DNA of 64,000 nt, taken from the NCBI RefSeq assembly GCF_044197065.1, contig NZ_JBIQOI010000001.1, positions 186,001 to 250,000 on the forward strand, given 5' to 3'. This document shows, one piece after another, positions 41,374-51,201 of this stretch. The notes under the pieces are model-generated. The model did not search any database. It saw nothing but the letters and a program-made list of their open reading frames with translations, and was not told the DNA's origin. The stretch comes from Kluyvera ascorbata_C. Its GTDB lineage: Bacteria > Pseudomonadota > Gammaproteobacteria > Enterobacterales > Enterobacteriaceae. The position numbers and the translations under genes were made by a program. Position 1 is the first letter of the stretch, and every line of letters begins with the position of its first letter.

Positions 41374-43374
41374 TTATTTTACCGCCTTTCCCTTCAGCAG
41401 TTTTCTTACCCATAGCCGATTTGGATTGAGCGCCGCCAGCGTTTGCGCGTCCAGCGGCAGCGGTTCATCGCTCATTTGTGCCGCAAGCACTTCCGCCGTT
41501 AACGGTGCCGTACACAGCCCGCGCGAGCCCAGCCCGCCCAGCATAAACAATTCCGGATAGTACGGTGCAGAAGCCGCCGTTTGCGGAGCCTCATTAAGCT
41601 TCGCGTACTCGGTAAGCGTGGCGGCATAATCCGGAACGTTGCCGACCATCGGCAGGTGATCGCGCGTGGCGCAGCGTACGCCGCAGCGGGCTTCATTGGC
41701 GCTAACGTCCACTTCCTGCGCCCAGTCTTGCTGCGGGAAACAGTCAATCAGGCGCTGACGGTTATGCCGCTGGTCTTCCTCGTTAAACACCATGTCGCGC
41801 TGCCCGCGATGGTAGCTTGCCCCGATACAGTGCTGCTGGTTATTAGGATTTTGCGGCGTTAAATATCCGTCATAGCACAGCACCTGGCGAAGATTTGCCA
41901 GACGCTCGCTGGTGGGGATATGGCTGACCTGGCCGCCGACGGCATACACCGGCAGCGCCTCCGTCTGGGCTAGCTGATTGATATTATGCCCGGTTGCCAG
42001 CACCACGGCAGGTGACGAGGCCGTTTGCCCATCGGTAAAGCTAAGCTGCCAGCCATCGGCTTCATGGGTGAGGGCAGTTAACGTTTTTCCCCAGTGCATC
42101 TGAAGACCCTGCTGGCGAGCCAGTTCAAACGCTCCGCTAGTCAACTGCGCTGGGCACAGCCAGCCGCCGAGCGGGTATTGAATTCCCCCGCAGTTGGTTG
42201 GCAGCCCCACGCTGGAGTGAACTTCTTCTGCCGTGGCTGCATGAGCAACCTCGGCAGGTAGATCCATTGCGAGCATGTTGGCGATTTTATCCGCGCTTTT
42301 TTCATCAAAGCCAAGCTGGGTCACGCCGCACCACTGCTTCTCAAACGTCACGGGCAGAGCGTCGTAGAATCGCCGGGCGTAGAGAAACGCTGCCGGGAAG
42401 AACTGTGCCAGCGCGGCATCATGGGCGCTTAACAGGGGATACAGCGCGCCCTGGCGATTGCCGGATGCACCCTGAGCAGGGGCTTCATCGGCACAATAGA
42501 GCGTCACCGCCCAGCCACGGCGCAACAGGGCAAGCGAAAGCAGAGCGCTGGCGATGCCGCCGCCGACGATCGCAACCTCGCGTTTTTCACTCGCGGTGCG
42601 AGCAAACCACGGTGTGCGATTTACCTCAGGCAGGGTGCTGGTCATTTCGCCGGTCAACATTTCTCGCTTGCGGCCAAAGCCCTTGGTCTTACGCATGGTG
42701 AACCCGGCTTCCTGCAAGCCGCGGCGGACAAATCCTGCCGAGGTGAAGGTAGCAAGCGTGCCGCCCGGTCTGGCGGTTCGCGCCATCGCGGCAAACAGCG
42801 TAGGGGTCCACATATCCGGGTTTTTGGAAGGAGCAAAGCCATCAAGGAACCAGGCATCGACCTGCTGATTAAAACTGTCGTCGAGTTTGTCGGTGAGTTC
42901 ATTGATATCGCCAAACCACAAATCCAGCGTGACGCGGCCTTCGTCGAGCAGCAGGCGATGGCAACCCGCCAGCGGCAGCGGCCACTGCGCCTGAAGCTGC
43001 TCAGCCCACGGTGCCAGCTCAGGCCAATGCTGATGTGCCAGACGCAGGTCGTCGGCCTTCAGCGGAAATTTTTCAAAACTGACGAAATGTAATCTTTGTA
43101 GCGTAGCGTCAGGATGCTGGCGGCGAAATGCGTCGAACGCCTGCCAGAGCGTCAGAAAATTGAGGCCGGTACCGAAACCGCTTTCTGCCACCACAAAGAG
43201 CGGGCGCGGGTGGTGGGGGAAGCGTTCATCCAACTGGTTCCCGCCGAGAAAGACGTAGCGAGTCTCTTCCAGACCGTTGTCATTAGAGAAGTAGACATCA
43301 TCGAAATCTCGGGAAACAGGTGTACCCTCACTGTTAAATTCGAGGTTGGCAGATTGTATGGCGTTATGTTTCAC
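41374..43374 (-). CDS. mnmC: Bifunctional tRNA modification enzyme MnmC
   Basis: 666 residues (E. coli MnmC 668). It makes 5-methylaminomethyl-2-thiouridine in the tRNA wobble base. The N-terminal SAM-dependent methyltransferase domain (1-245; FVVAESGFGTGLNFLTLWQAF, WFLDGFAPSKNPDMW) is the MnmC2 activity. The C-terminal FAD oxidoreductase (from about 265; AIVGGGIASALLSLALLRRGW) is MnmC1, removing the carboxymethyl group. GTG 43374 (VKHNAIQSANLEFNSEGTP) aligns with the E. coli start; the ORF runs 34 codons further upstream into the fabB control region. Divergent from fabB. Confidence 0.94.
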   Translation of the reverse strand: MKHNAIQSANLEFNSEGTPVSRDFDDVYFSNDNGLEETRYVFLGGNQLDERFPHHPRPLFVVAESGFGTGLNFLTLWQAFDAFRRQHPDATLQRLHFVSFEKFPLKADDLRLAHQHWPELAPWAEQLQAQWPLPLAGCHRLLLDEGRVTLDLWFGDINELTDKLDDSFNQQVDAWFLDGFAPSKNPDMWTPTLFAAMARTARPGGTLATFTSAGFVRRGLQEAGFTMRKTKGFGRKREMLTGEMTSTLPEVNRTPWFARTASEKREVAIVGGGIASALLSLALLRRGWAVTLYCADEAPAQGASGNRQGALYPLLSAHDAALAQFFPAAFLYARRFYDALPVTFEKQWCGVTQLGFDEKSADKIANMLAMDLPAEVAHAATAEEVHSSVGLPTNCGGIQYPLGGWLCPAQLTSGAFELARQQGLQMHWGKTLTALTHEADGWQLSFTDGQTASSPAVVLATGHNINQLAQTEALPVYAVGGQVSHIPTSERLANLRQVLCYDGYLTPQNPNNQQHCIGASYHRGQRDMVFNEEDQRHNRQRLIDCFPQQDWAQEVDVSANEARCGVRCATRDHLPMVGNVPDYAATLTEYAKLNEAPQTAASAPYYPELFMLGGLGSRGLCTAPLTAEVLAAQMSDEPLPLDAQTLAALNPNRLWVRKLLKGKAVK

Positions 43375-43449
43375 GTAAGTTACTCGTGCGGCAAGGAGTC
43401 TGAGGATCTTAACGATGCGGGCCCAATGGCGCAAATTTCTGCATAAAAT

Positions 43450-43484
43450 TGCTGATCGGACTTGTTCGGCGTACAAGTGTACGC
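43450..43484. promoter_or_regulatory. FadR and FabR sites in the fabB promoter
   Basis: FadR activator site TGCTGATCGGACTTGTT at 43450-43466, directly followed by the FabR repressor palindrome GCGTACAAGTGTACGC at 43469-43484. The same tandem arrangement is known from E. coli fabB, where FadR activates and FabR represses according to unsaturated fatty acid supply. Confidence 0.85.
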
Positions 43485-43534
43485 TATCTTGCGACTCGAA
43501 ACTTTAAAATAGTGATGACTTACAGAGGTATTGA

Positions 43535-44746
43535 ATGAAACGTGCAGTGATTACTGGCCTGGGTATCGTTTCCAGCATCGGTAGCAACCAGCAGGAAGTC
43601 CTGGCATCTCTGCGTGAAGGACGCTCGGGGATCACTTTCTCTCAAGAGTTCAAAGATTCTGGTATGCGTAGCCACGTATGGGGTAACGTCAAACTGGACA
43701 CCACCGGTCTTATCGACCGCAAAGTGGTCCGTTTCATGAACGATGCCTCTATCTACGCTTATCTCTCCATGCAGCAGGCGGTTGAAGACTCTGGCCTGAA
43801 AGCAGAAGATTATCAGAACAACCCGCGCGTAGGCCTGATTGCCGGCTCCGGTGGTTCTTCTAAAGCTCAGGTATTCGGTGCTGACGCAATGCGTAGCCCG
43901 CGTGGCCTGAAAGCGGTGGGTCCATACGTTGTGACCAAAGCGATGGGTTCTGCGGTTTCCGCGTGCCTCGCTACGCCGTTCAAAATTCACGGCGTGAACT
44001 ACTCCATCAGCTCCGCGTGTGCCACTTCCGCACACTGTATCGGTAATGCGGTAGAGCAGATTCAGCTGGGCAAACAGGACATCGTTTTTGCTGGCGGCGG
44101 CGAAGAGCTGGGCTGGGAAATGGCCTGTGAGTTCGATGCGATGGGCGCACTGTCCACCAAATACAACGAAACGCCAGAGAAAGCTTCCCGTACCTATGAC
44201 GCACACCGTGATGGTTTCATCATCGCTGGCGGCGGCGGTATGGTTGTGGTTGAAGAACTGGAACACGCTCTGGCTCGCGGCGCGCATATCTATGCAGAAA
44301 TCGTTGGTTACGGCGCAACGTCCGATGGTGCAGACATGGTTGCTCCATCCGGTGAAGGCGCAGTGCGCTGCATGAAGATGGCGATGCACGGCGTTGATAC
44401 CCCAATCGACTACCTGAACTCCCACGGTACTTCTACTCCGGTAGGCGACGTGAAAGAACTGGGCGCCATTCAGGAAGTGTTTGGCGACAACAGCCCAGCA
44501 ATTTCTGCAACCAAAGCGATGACCGGTCACTCTCTGGGCGCCGCTGGCGTACAGGAAGCTATCTACTCTCTGCTGATGCTGGAACACGGCTTTATCGCCC
44601 CAAGCATCAACATCGACGAGATGGACGAGCAGGCTGCTGGCCTGAACATCGTGACTGAACCAACCGACCGCGAACTGACTACCGTCATGTCCAACAGCTT
44701 CGGTTTCGGCGGCACCAACGCCACGCTGGTTATGCGTAAGCTGTAA
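43535..44746 (+). CDS. fabB: Beta-ketoacyl-ACP synthase I (FabB)
   Basis: 403-residue condensing enzyme of fatty acid elongation, essential for unsaturated fatty acids. Active-site Cys at about residue 162 in SISSACATSAHCIG, and the two His in YLNSHGTSTPVGD and TKAMTGHSLGAAGVQE. Ends FGFGGTNATLVMRKL, a typical thiolase-fold end, three residues shorter than E. coli FabB (406). High codon bias fits strong expression. A terminator follows. Confidence 0.97.
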   Translation: MKRAVITGLGIVSSIGSNQQEVLASLREGRSGITFSQEFKDSGMRSHVWGNVKLDTTGLIDRKVVRFMNDASIYAYLSMQQAVEDSGLKAEDYQNNPRVGLIAGSGGSSKAQVFGADAMRSPRGLKAVGPYVVTKAMGSAVSACLATPFKIHGVNYSISSACATSAHCIGNAVEQIQLGKQDIVFAGGGEELGWEMACEFDAMGALSTKYNETPEKASRTYDAHRDGFIIAGGGGMVVVEELEHALARGAHIYAEIVGYGATSDGADMVAPSGEGAVRCMKMAMHGVDTPIDYLNSHGTSTPVGDVKELGAIQEVFGDNSPAISATKAMTGHSLGAAGVQEAIYSLLMLEHGFIAPSINIDEMDEQAAGLNIVTEPTDRELTTVMSNSFGFGGTNATLVMRKL

Positions 44747-44763
44747 TTTTTACAGTTGGTGAG

Positions 44764-44791
44764 AAAAAGGAGCCCGTGGGCTCCTTTTTTT
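44764..44791 (+). terminator. Terminator of fabB
   Basis: A-run, stem GGAGCCC / GGGCTCC with loop GT, then seven T. Confidence 0.9.
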
Positions 44792-44954
44792 ATGCGTTGA
44801 CAATCGCCTGAAATAACAGGCAAACTCCTGGCTCAACATTATCATCACGATAATGCGTAAGCGTTCAACGTCAACCAACGCACCTTAATCCTGATTCGCA
44901 GGTAGAGGGGGCGTGGCTACAGCACCTCGCCTTACTCGTTTTCTGGAGTAAAGC

Positions 44955-46130
44955 ATGACAGCAGTAACTCAAACTGAATCAACATCGTCTTCGAACGGGT
45001 CGTTATTTCGCATCGCTTTTGCGGTGTTTCTGACCTATTTAACCGTCGGCATTCCGCTGCCGGTCATTCCGCTATTTGTGCACCAGGAACTGGGCTACGG
45101 CAACACCATGGTGGGCATCGCTGTGGGCATTCAGTTCTTTGCGACCGTGCTGACGCGCGGCTATGCCGGGCGATTGGCGGACCAGTATGGTGGTAAGCGG
45201 TCGGCATTGCAGGGCATGGCTGCCTGCGCGTTTGCCGGGGCCGCCTGGCTTGGTGCGGCGCTGCTGCCGGTAGATGCGATGGTCAAATTTGGCCTCCTTA
45301 TCGTCGGACGCTTGATTCTGGGCTTTGGTGAAAGCCAGCTATTAACCGGCACCCTGACCTGGGGCATGGGGCTGGTGGGGCCGAAGCAGTCCGGCAAGGT
45401 GATGTCCTGGAACGGCATGGCGATATTTGGCGCGCTGGCTGCCGGGGCGCCGCTGGGCCTGTTTATCAACGCACGCTACGGTTTTGCCGTGCTGGCCGGG
45501 GTTACGATGGCGCTGCCGCTGCTGGCCTGGGCCTTTAACGGTTCAGTGCGTAAAGTTGCCGCCATGGCCGGTGAGCGCCCGTCGCTGTTCAGCGTGATTG
45601 GCCTTATCTGGAAACCGGGCATGGGCCTGGCGTTACAGGGTGTAGGCTTTGCGGTGATTGGTACTTTCGTATCGCTCTACTTTATGAGCAAGGGCTGGTC
45701 GATGGCTGGCTTTACGTTGACGGCATTCGGCGGCACCTTCGTGCTGGTGCGTATTCTGTTTGGCTGGATGCCGGATCGCTTCGGTGGCGTGAAGGTTGCC
45801 GTGGTTTCCCTGTTAGTTGAAACGGTGGGTCTGCTGCTGTTATGGCAGGCTCCGAGCGCGTGGGTGGCGCTTTCCGGCGCAGCGCTGACCGGGGCCGGTT
45901 GCTCGCTGATTTTCCCGGCGCTGGGTGTGGAAGTGGTGAAACGCGTGCCGCAGCTGGTTCGCGGTACGGCGCTGGGCGGCTACGCCGCGTTCCAGGATAT
46001 TGCACTGGGCGTATCCGGGCCGCTGGCGGGGATGCTGGCAACCTCGTTCGGTTATCCGTCCGTCTTCCTCGGCGGGGCTATTTCCGCGGTGCTGGGAATT
46101 GTGGTCACCCTCTGGTCATTCCGTAAGTAA
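44955..46130 (+). CDS. yfcJ: MFS transporter YfcJ
   Basis: 391 residues (E. coli YfcJ 392), 12 transmembrane helices of the major facilitator superfamily, YhhS/YfcJ group. The MFS loop 2-3 motif is seen as GYAGRLADQYGGKR and its second-half copy as GWMPDRFGGVK. Thought to be an efflux carrier for sugars or drugs; the substrate is not certain. GGAGTAAAGC precedes the ATG. Separate unit between fabB and flk. Confidence 0.92.
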   Translation: MTAVTQTESTSSSNGSLFRIAFAVFLTYLTVGIPLPVIPLFVHQELGYGNTMVGIAVGIQFFATVLTRGYAGRLADQYGGKRSALQGMAACAFAGAAWLGAALLPVDAMVKFGLLIVGRLILGFGESQLLTGTLTWGMGLVGPKQSGKVMSWNGMAIFGALAAGAPLGLFINARYGFAVLAGVTMALPLLAWAFNGSVRKVAAMAGERPSLFSVIGLIWKPGMGLALQGVGFAVIGTFVSLYFMSKGWSMAGFTLTAFGGTFVLVRILFGWMPDRFGGVKVAVVSLLVETVGLLLLWQAPSAWVALSGAALTGAGCSLIFPALGVEVVKRVPQLVRGTALGGYAAFQDIALGVSGPLAGMLATSFGYPSVFLGGAISAVLGIVVTLWSFRK

Positions 46131-46273
46131 TCGTTATTGCGCGTCAGGGCGCCTGGGATAAAGCCTGATATCCGTTAGTGAGGTCAGTGGTTCCGTTCAC
46201 TTTGCGCCCGACCGGAAGCCGGAGGGAATCTAGCGCACCCATTAGAGGATGCGCTAATGCCTGATGGCCGAGC

Positions 46274-47389
46274 TTACAGCAGCACCCAAAGCAGCACCGC
46301 CACCACAATCAGCACCACAAAAGCCAACCCAGGGCGTGCCGACAGCGACTTAATTGACGTAATCATCGGCGCAAACGGCGCGTAAATCGGCTGGATATTA
46401 CGCGCCTCCAAGACCTGCGCCTCGGCATGCGCCACGCGCTCACGCTCAATACGCTTAAGGAACAGCAGATTAAGCAGCTCCTGAACCTGAACGGGGGTGA
46501 GCGCCGTCTGCGGCGTAATATTCCAGTTCTGCTGCCCGTAATCACGCAGAATCTGAAACTCCTGATCGCCTAGCGGTTGCTTAAGCGCTGCCTGAAGAAC
46601 GTTAAGCGTAGGCGCAGGGTGCGTGCTCAGCGTCAACCGCGCTTGCAGCAAGGTCACCAGCGAAGTGAAATATTTAGCGGGAATAAGCTCGCTGGTTTTG
46701 ACCGGAGAAAACTCCTGAAGCGACTGCCACAGCGGCTTACTGGCCTCGGTGGATGATGCCTGCGCTTTATCTGAATAGAGCGCATCGGGCTTCACGCTGG
46801 CGAGCTCAATCAGCGACTGCCAGATTTGCTTACTCGGCTCACCGGTGGCCGCAGAAAGCTTGCCAACCAGCTGATTGAGCGTGGTGTACTCTGCCGGTAG
46901 CAGCGGACGGTCTGTCGCCGGGCGCTGCTGTGGTTGAGGAATAGAAAGCTGGCCGCGCTGGAGGAGCTGCAGCACATTTTTAAGCTGCGGCAGCGTGAGC
47001 TGGTTCAACGCGGTTTGCCCGTACTGCTGGCGGATAAAATCACTGACGGCCTGACGGTTATTTCCCTGGCTGAGCAGCTCGGTCAACTGAGACAGCGTTT
47101 GTCTCATACTGAAGTTCTGCTCAGCAGTACCGATGCGCTGATTTAAATTCTGTTCGGCTGCCGGAAAGTGACGCGATAGCAGCGGCGTATCGCTTTTCAC
47201 ACCCAGATCGTGCTTCACGCCAGCCCATACCTCAGCATTTTGTTGTGAGGTCATAGTGATAAGGCGCGTGATCAAACGTTCCAGCACGGTGCGTTGCTGG
47301 AGACTCAGCGGCTGCTCTCCAGCATTGGAAAGCGGTGTAGGGTCGGCCCCCGGAGGGCGCGCAGGCATACCTGAGATGGGTTGCGTCAT
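46274..47389 (-). CDS. flk: Flagellar regulator Flk
   Basis: 371 residues from ATG 47389 (AAGGAA upstream). Long Gln/Leu-rich cytoplasmic part with helical segments (LQQRTVLERLITRLITMT, LNQLTLPQLKNVLQLLQRGQL), then one C-terminal transmembrane anchor (about 352-370, LAFVVLIVVAVLLWVLL). Flk couples flagellar hook assembly to late gene expression by preventing early export of the anti-sigma factor FlgM in Salmonella. It is about 40 residues longer than I remember for E. coli Flk (331), mainly in the middle. Divergent from pdxB, as in E. coli. Confidence 0.88.
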   Translation of the reverse strand: MTQPISGMPARPPGADPTPLSNAGEQPLSLQQRTVLERLITRLITMTSQQNAEVWAGVKHDLGVKSDTPLLSRHFPAAEQNLNQRIGTAEQNFSMRQTLSQLTELLSQGNNRQAVSDFIRQQYGQTALNQLTLPQLKNVLQLLQRGQLSIPQPQQRPATDRPLLPAEYTTLNQLVGKLSAATGEPSKQIWQSLIELASVKPDALYSDKAQASSTEASKPLWQSLQEFSPVKTSELIPAKYFTSLVTLLQARLTLSTHPAPTLNVLQAALKQPLGDQEFQILRDYGQQNWNITPQTALTPVQVQELLNLLFLKRIERERVAHAEAQVLEARNIQPIYAPFAPMITSIKSLSARPGLAFVVLIVVAVLLWVLL

Positions 47390-47498
47390 GATTATTCCTT
47401 TCTGCAAAGCGGTACTGATACCAGGCGCGAGTATTCCTGGCGGCAAGATTATGGCACACTTCCCCGGTTTACTCTCGCTCTCAGACAGGTACTGAACC

Positions 47499-48626
47499 GT
47501 GAAAATCCTTGTTGATGAAAATATGCCCTACGCCCGTGAGCTTTTTAGCCGCCTGGGCGAAGTGAGGGCGGTTCCTGGCCGGCCAATCCCGACCGATGCG
47601 TTAACCGATGCTGATGCGCTGATGGTGCGTTCGGTAACGAAGGTGAATGAAGCGCTGCTCGGTGACAAGGCAATTAAATTTGTCGGTACGGCGACGGCGG
47701 GCACTGACCACGTCGACCAGTCGTGGCTGACGCAGGCGGGAATTGGATTCTCGGCTGCGCCAGGCTGTAACGCGATTGCCGTGGTGGAATATGTTTTCTC
47801 GGCGCTGCTGATGCTGGCCGAGCGCGACGGTTTTGCGCTGGCTGACCGCACCGTCGGTATCGTCGGCGTGGGCAACGTGGGTGGCCGTCTGCAAAAGCGC
47901 CTTGAAGCGTTGGGCATTAAAACATTGCTGTGCGATCCGCCGCGTGCGGATAACGGCGACGAGGGCGATTTCCGCTCGCTCGACGAACTGGTCGCTGAAG
48001 CTGACGTTATCACCTTTCACACGCCGCTGTATAAAGAAGGTCAGTATAAGTCGCTGCACCTTGCCGATGAGGCGCGGATTCGCCGCCTGAAGCCGGGGAC
48101 GATTTTAATCAACGCCTGCCGTGGTCCGGTGGTAGATAACGCTGCGCTGCTGAAATGTCTGGAAGAGGGACAGAACCTTAGCGTCGTGCTGGATGTATGG
48201 GAGCCCGAGCCGGATCTTAACCTGGCGCTGCTCGATAAAGTCGATCTGGGCACCTCGCATATCGCGGGATACACCCTGGAAGGCAAAGCGCGCGGCACCA
48301 CTCAGGTGTTTGAAGCCTACAGTCAGTTTATCGGTCAACCGCAGGAAGTGGCGCTCTCTACGCTGCTGCCGGCGCCTGAGTTTGGCCGCATCAACCTGCA
48401 TGGCCCGCTCGATCAGCCTACGCTGAAAAGACTGGTCCATTTGGTGTATGATGTGCGCCGCGATGACGCACCGCTGCGAAAAGTGGCGGGGATCCCGGGC
48501 GAATTTGACAAGCTGCGCAAAAATTATCTCGAGCGTCGTGAGTGGTCATCATTAACCGTTGAGTGTGATGATGCCGATGCCGCCGCGCTGCTGCAAAAAC
48601 TCGGGTTTAACGCCGTACATTGTTAA
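47499..48626 (+). CDS. pdxB: Erythronate-4-phosphate dehydrogenase PdxB
   Basis: 375 residues (E. coli PdxB 378), D-2-hydroxyacid dehydrogenase family; second step of pyridoxal phosphate synthesis, oxidising 4-phosphoerythronate. NAD-binding GIVGVGNVGGRL, TFHTPLYKEG, INACRGPVVDN with the active-site Arg, and SHIAGYTLEGKARGTTQVFEAY with the catalytic His. The C-terminal dimerisation domain (about 290-375) is specific to PdxB. GTG start. First gene of pdxB-usg-truA-dedA. Confidence 0.96.
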   Translation: MKILVDENMPYARELFSRLGEVRAVPGRPIPTDALTDADALMVRSVTKVNEALLGDKAIKFVGTATAGTDHVDQSWLTQAGIGFSAAPGCNAIAVVEYVFSALLMLAERDGFALADRTVGIVGVGNVGGRLQKRLEALGIKTLLCDPPRADNGDEGDFRSLDELVAEADVITFHTPLYKEGQYKSLHLADEARIRRLKPGTILINACRGPVVDNAALLKCLEEGQNLSVVLDVWEPEPDLNLALLDKVDLGTSHIAGYTLEGKARGTTQVFEAYSQFIGQPQEVALSTLLPAPEFGRINLHGPLDQPTLKRLVHLVYDVRRDDAPLRKVAGIPGEFDKLRKNYLERREWSSLTVECDDADAAALLQKLGFNAVHC

Positions 48627-48690
48627 TGTCTTCTTAATGCCTCTGCCGGATACTCCGGCAGGGTCGCCATTTTTTCTGGAGTAAATCACC

Positions 48691-49704
48691 ATGTCTGAAG
48701 GCTGGAATATTGCCATCCTGGGCGCAACCGGCGCCGTAGGCGAAGCCCTGCTTGAAACCCTTGCTGAACGTCAGTTCCCGGTGGGTGATATCTATGCGCT
48801 GGCGCGCACCGACAGCGCGGGCGAACACCTGCGTTTTAATGGTAAATCAGTCAGTGTGCAGGACGCCGCAGAGTTCGACTGGACGCAGGCTCAACTGGCA
48901 TTCTTTGCCGCGGGTCAGGAAGCGTCGGCAAGCTATGCCGAAGAAGCCACCAACGCGGGCTGCCTGGTTATCGACCTCAGCGGTCTGTTCGCGCTGGAGC
49001 CGGACGTGCCGCTGGTGGTACCAGACGTGAACCCGTTCGTGATGGCGGATTATCGCAACCGCAACCTGATTGCCGTCGCCGATAGCCAGACCAGCCAGCT
49101 GCTGGCTGCGCTGAAGCCGCTGATTGATGACGGTGGCCTGTCGCGTATCAACGTGGCCAGCCTCATCTCCGCCTCCGCGCACGGCAAAAAAGCCGTCGAC
49201 GCGCTGGCAGGGCAGAGCGCCAAGCTACTGAACGGTATTCCGATTGATGAAGATGACTTCTTTGGTCGCCAGCTGGCGTTCAACATGCTGCCGCTGCTGC
49301 CGGACCGTGAAGGCTCCGTGCGTGAAGAGCGTCGTATCGTCGACCAGGTACGCAAAATTCTGCAGGACGAAGGCCTGATGATCTCCGCAAGCTGCGTGCA
49401 GTCGCCGGTGTTCTACGGCCACGCGCAGATGGTGAGCTTTGAAGCCATGCGTCCGCTGTCCGCAGAAGAAGCGCGTGATGCCTTCTCCCGTGGCGAAGAT
49501 ATCGTGCTGTCTGAAGAGGGGGAGTTCCCGACTCAGGTTGGCGATGCCACTGGTAGCGCGCACCTTTCCATTGGCTGCGTTCGTAACGATTACGGCATGC
49601 CGGAACAGGTTCAGTTCTGGTCCGTTGCCGATAACGTTCGCTTTGGCGGCGCGCTGATGGCGGTCAAAACCGCTGAGAAACTGGTGCAGGAGTATCTGTA
49701 CTAA
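48691..49704 (+). CDS. usg: USG-1 protein, Asd-like paralogue
   Basis: 337 residues, same family and length as aspartate-semialdehyde dehydrogenase: Rossmann start ILGATGAVGEALLETL, DLSGLFALEPDVPLVVPDVNP and a C-terminal GGALMAVKTAEKLV. The Asd nucleophile region is VADSQTSQLLAAL here, with Gln or Ser where active enzymes have Cys (NCSTIQML), so it should lack dehydrogenase activity. Role unknown. TAATG overlap with truA couples the two genes. Confidence 0.92.
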   Translation: MSEGWNIAILGATGAVGEALLETLAERQFPVGDIYALARTDSAGEHLRFNGKSVSVQDAAEFDWTQAQLAFFAAGQEASASYAEEATNAGCLVIDLSGLFALEPDVPLVVPDVNPFVMADYRNRNLIAVADSQTSQLLAALKPLIDDGGLSRINVASLISASAHGKKAVDALAGQSAKLLNGIPIDEDDFFGRQLAFNMLPLLPDREGSVREERRIVDQVRKILQDEGLMISASCVQSPVFYGHAQMVSFEAMRPLSAEEARDAFSRGEDIVLSEEGEFPTQVGDATGSAHLSIGCVRNDYGMPEQVQFWSVADNVRFGGALMAVKTAEKLVQEYLY

Positions 49705-50516
49705 TGTCTGACAAAGAGCTGCTGCCGGTCTATCGAATTGCGCTGGGCATTGAGTACGACGGCAGCAAATACTACGGCTGGCAGCGGCAAAACGAAGTGC
49801 GCAGCGTGCAGGAGAAGCTCGAAAAAGCGCTCTCGCAGGTGGCAAACGAGCCTATCAACGTGTACTGCGCCGGACGTACCGACGCCGGCGTTCACGGCAC
49901 GGGTCAGGTGGTGCACTTTGAAACCCGCGCGTTGCGTAAAGACGCCGCCTGGACGCTGGGCGTAAATGCGAATTTACCTGGTGACATCGCGGTGCGTTGG
50001 GTGAAAGCTGTTCCCGACGATTTCCACGCCCGCTTTAGCGCAACGGCGCGTCGCTACCGCTACGTCATCTACAACCACCGGCTGCGTCCGGCGGTGTTGG
50101 GGCAGGGGGTGACGCATTATCACCAGCCGCTGGACGCGGAGCGGATGCACCGCGCCGCGCAAAGTCTGCTGGGTGAGAATGATTTCACCTCGTTTCGCGC
50201 GGTGCAGTGTCAGTCGCGTACGCCATGGCGCAACGTTATGCATATTAACGTGACGCGCTATGGCAACTATATTGTGGTGGACATCAAAGCGAACGCCTTT
50301 GTGCACCACATGGTAAGGAATATTGTTGGCAGCCTGATGGAAGTTGGCGCAGGAAACCAGCCGGAGAGCTGGATGGCAGAACTGCTGGCGGCAAAAGACA
50401 GGACGCTTGCCGCCGCAACGGCAAAAGCGGAAGGGCTGTATCTGGTGGCGGTAGATTACCCCGCGCACTTTAAACTGCCCAACGCGCCGATGGGCCCGCT
50501 TTTCCTGGCGGACTAA
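49704..50516 (+). CDS. truA: tRNA pseudouridine(38-40) synthase TruA
   Basis: 270 residues (E. coli TruA 270). Converts uridines 38, 39 and 40 in the anticodon stem-loop of many tRNAs to pseudouridine. Catalytic Asp60 in CAGRTDAGVHGTGQVVHF; RYRYVIYN and FRAVQCQSRTPWRNV and FVHHMVRNIVGSL are the other family blocks. Lacks nothing obvious. Overlaps usg and is followed 25 bp later by dedA. Confidence 0.97.
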   Translation: MSDKELLPVYRIALGIEYDGSKYYGWQRQNEVRSVQEKLEKALSQVANEPINVYCAGRTDAGVHGTGQVVHFETRALRKDAAWTLGVNANLPGDIAVRWVKAVPDDFHARFSATARRYRYVIYNHRLRPAVLGQGVTHYHQPLDAERMHRAAQSLLGENDFTSFRAVQCQSRTPWRNVMHINVTRYGNYIVVDIKANAFVHHMVRNIVGSLMEVGAGNQPESWMAELLAAKDRTLAAATAKAEGLYLVAVDYPAHFKLPNAPMGPLFLAD

Positions 50517-50541
50517 CGAAGTCATTTGGGGCTAAGACAAT

Positions 50542-51201
50542 ATGGATCTCATCCGTTTTTTAATTGATTTTATTTTGCACATTGACGTGCACCTGGCGGA
50601 GCTGGTTGCGCAGTACGGCATCTGGGTTTACGCCATTCTGTTCCTGATCTTGTTCTGCGAAACGGGGCTGGTGGTGACGCCGTTCCTGCCTGGCGACTCG
50701 CTGCTGTTTGTTGCCGGTGCGCTATCCGCACTGCCAACCAACGATCTCAACGTCCACCTGATGGTGGTACTGATGGTCATTGCGGCGATTGTCGGCGATG
50801 CGGTGAACTACACCATTGGTCGGCTGTTTGGTGAGAAGCTCTTTAGCAACCCGAACTCGAAAATCTTCCGTCGTAGCTACCTCGATAAAACCCATGCGTT
50901 CTACGATAAGCATGGCGGAAAAACCATTATTCTGGCGCGATTTGTGCCTATCGTCAGAACATTTGCGCCATTTGTGGCGGGAATGGGCCATATGTCCTAT
51001 CGTCATTTTGCTCTCTACAACGTAACCGGCGGGCTACTGTGGGTGCTGTTGTTCACCTACGCGGGCTACCTGTTTGGCGATCTGCCGGTGGTTCAGGAAA
51101 ACCTGAAGCTGCTGATTGTCGCTATCATCGTGCTGTCGATATTGCCGGGCGTGATTGAAGTGATTCGTCACCGCCGTAAGGCGGCAAAAGAGGCAAAATA
51201 A
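50542..51201 (+). CDS. dedA: DedA-family inner-membrane protein
   Basis: 219 residues, same length as E. coli DedA. Multi-spanning SNARE-associated/VTT-domain protein with the family blocks FCETGLVVTPFLPGDSLLF (Glu and Asp essential in relatives), FYDKHGGKTIILARFVPIVRTFAPFVAGMGHM (the two Arg), and a G-rich second half. DedA proteins are lipid flippases for undecaprenyl phosphate or related phospholipids and support proton motive force. The exact lipid for this paralogue is not settled. Confidence 0.95.
   Translation: MDLIRFLIDFILHIDVHLAELVAQYGIWVYAILFLILFCETGLVVTPFLPGDSLLFVAGALSALPTNDLNVHLMVVLMVIAAIVGDAVNYTIGRLFGEKLFSNPNSKIFRRSYLDKTHAFYDKHGGKTIILARFVPIVRTFAPFVAGMGHMSYRHFALYNVTGGLLWVLLFTYAGYLFGDLPVVQENLKLLIVAIIVLSILPGVIEVIRHRRKAAKEAK

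Noticed and set aside
43520..44587. 355-codon open frame antisense to fabB
   Set aside because: Shadow of the highly biased fabB codons; fabB carries all active-site residues.
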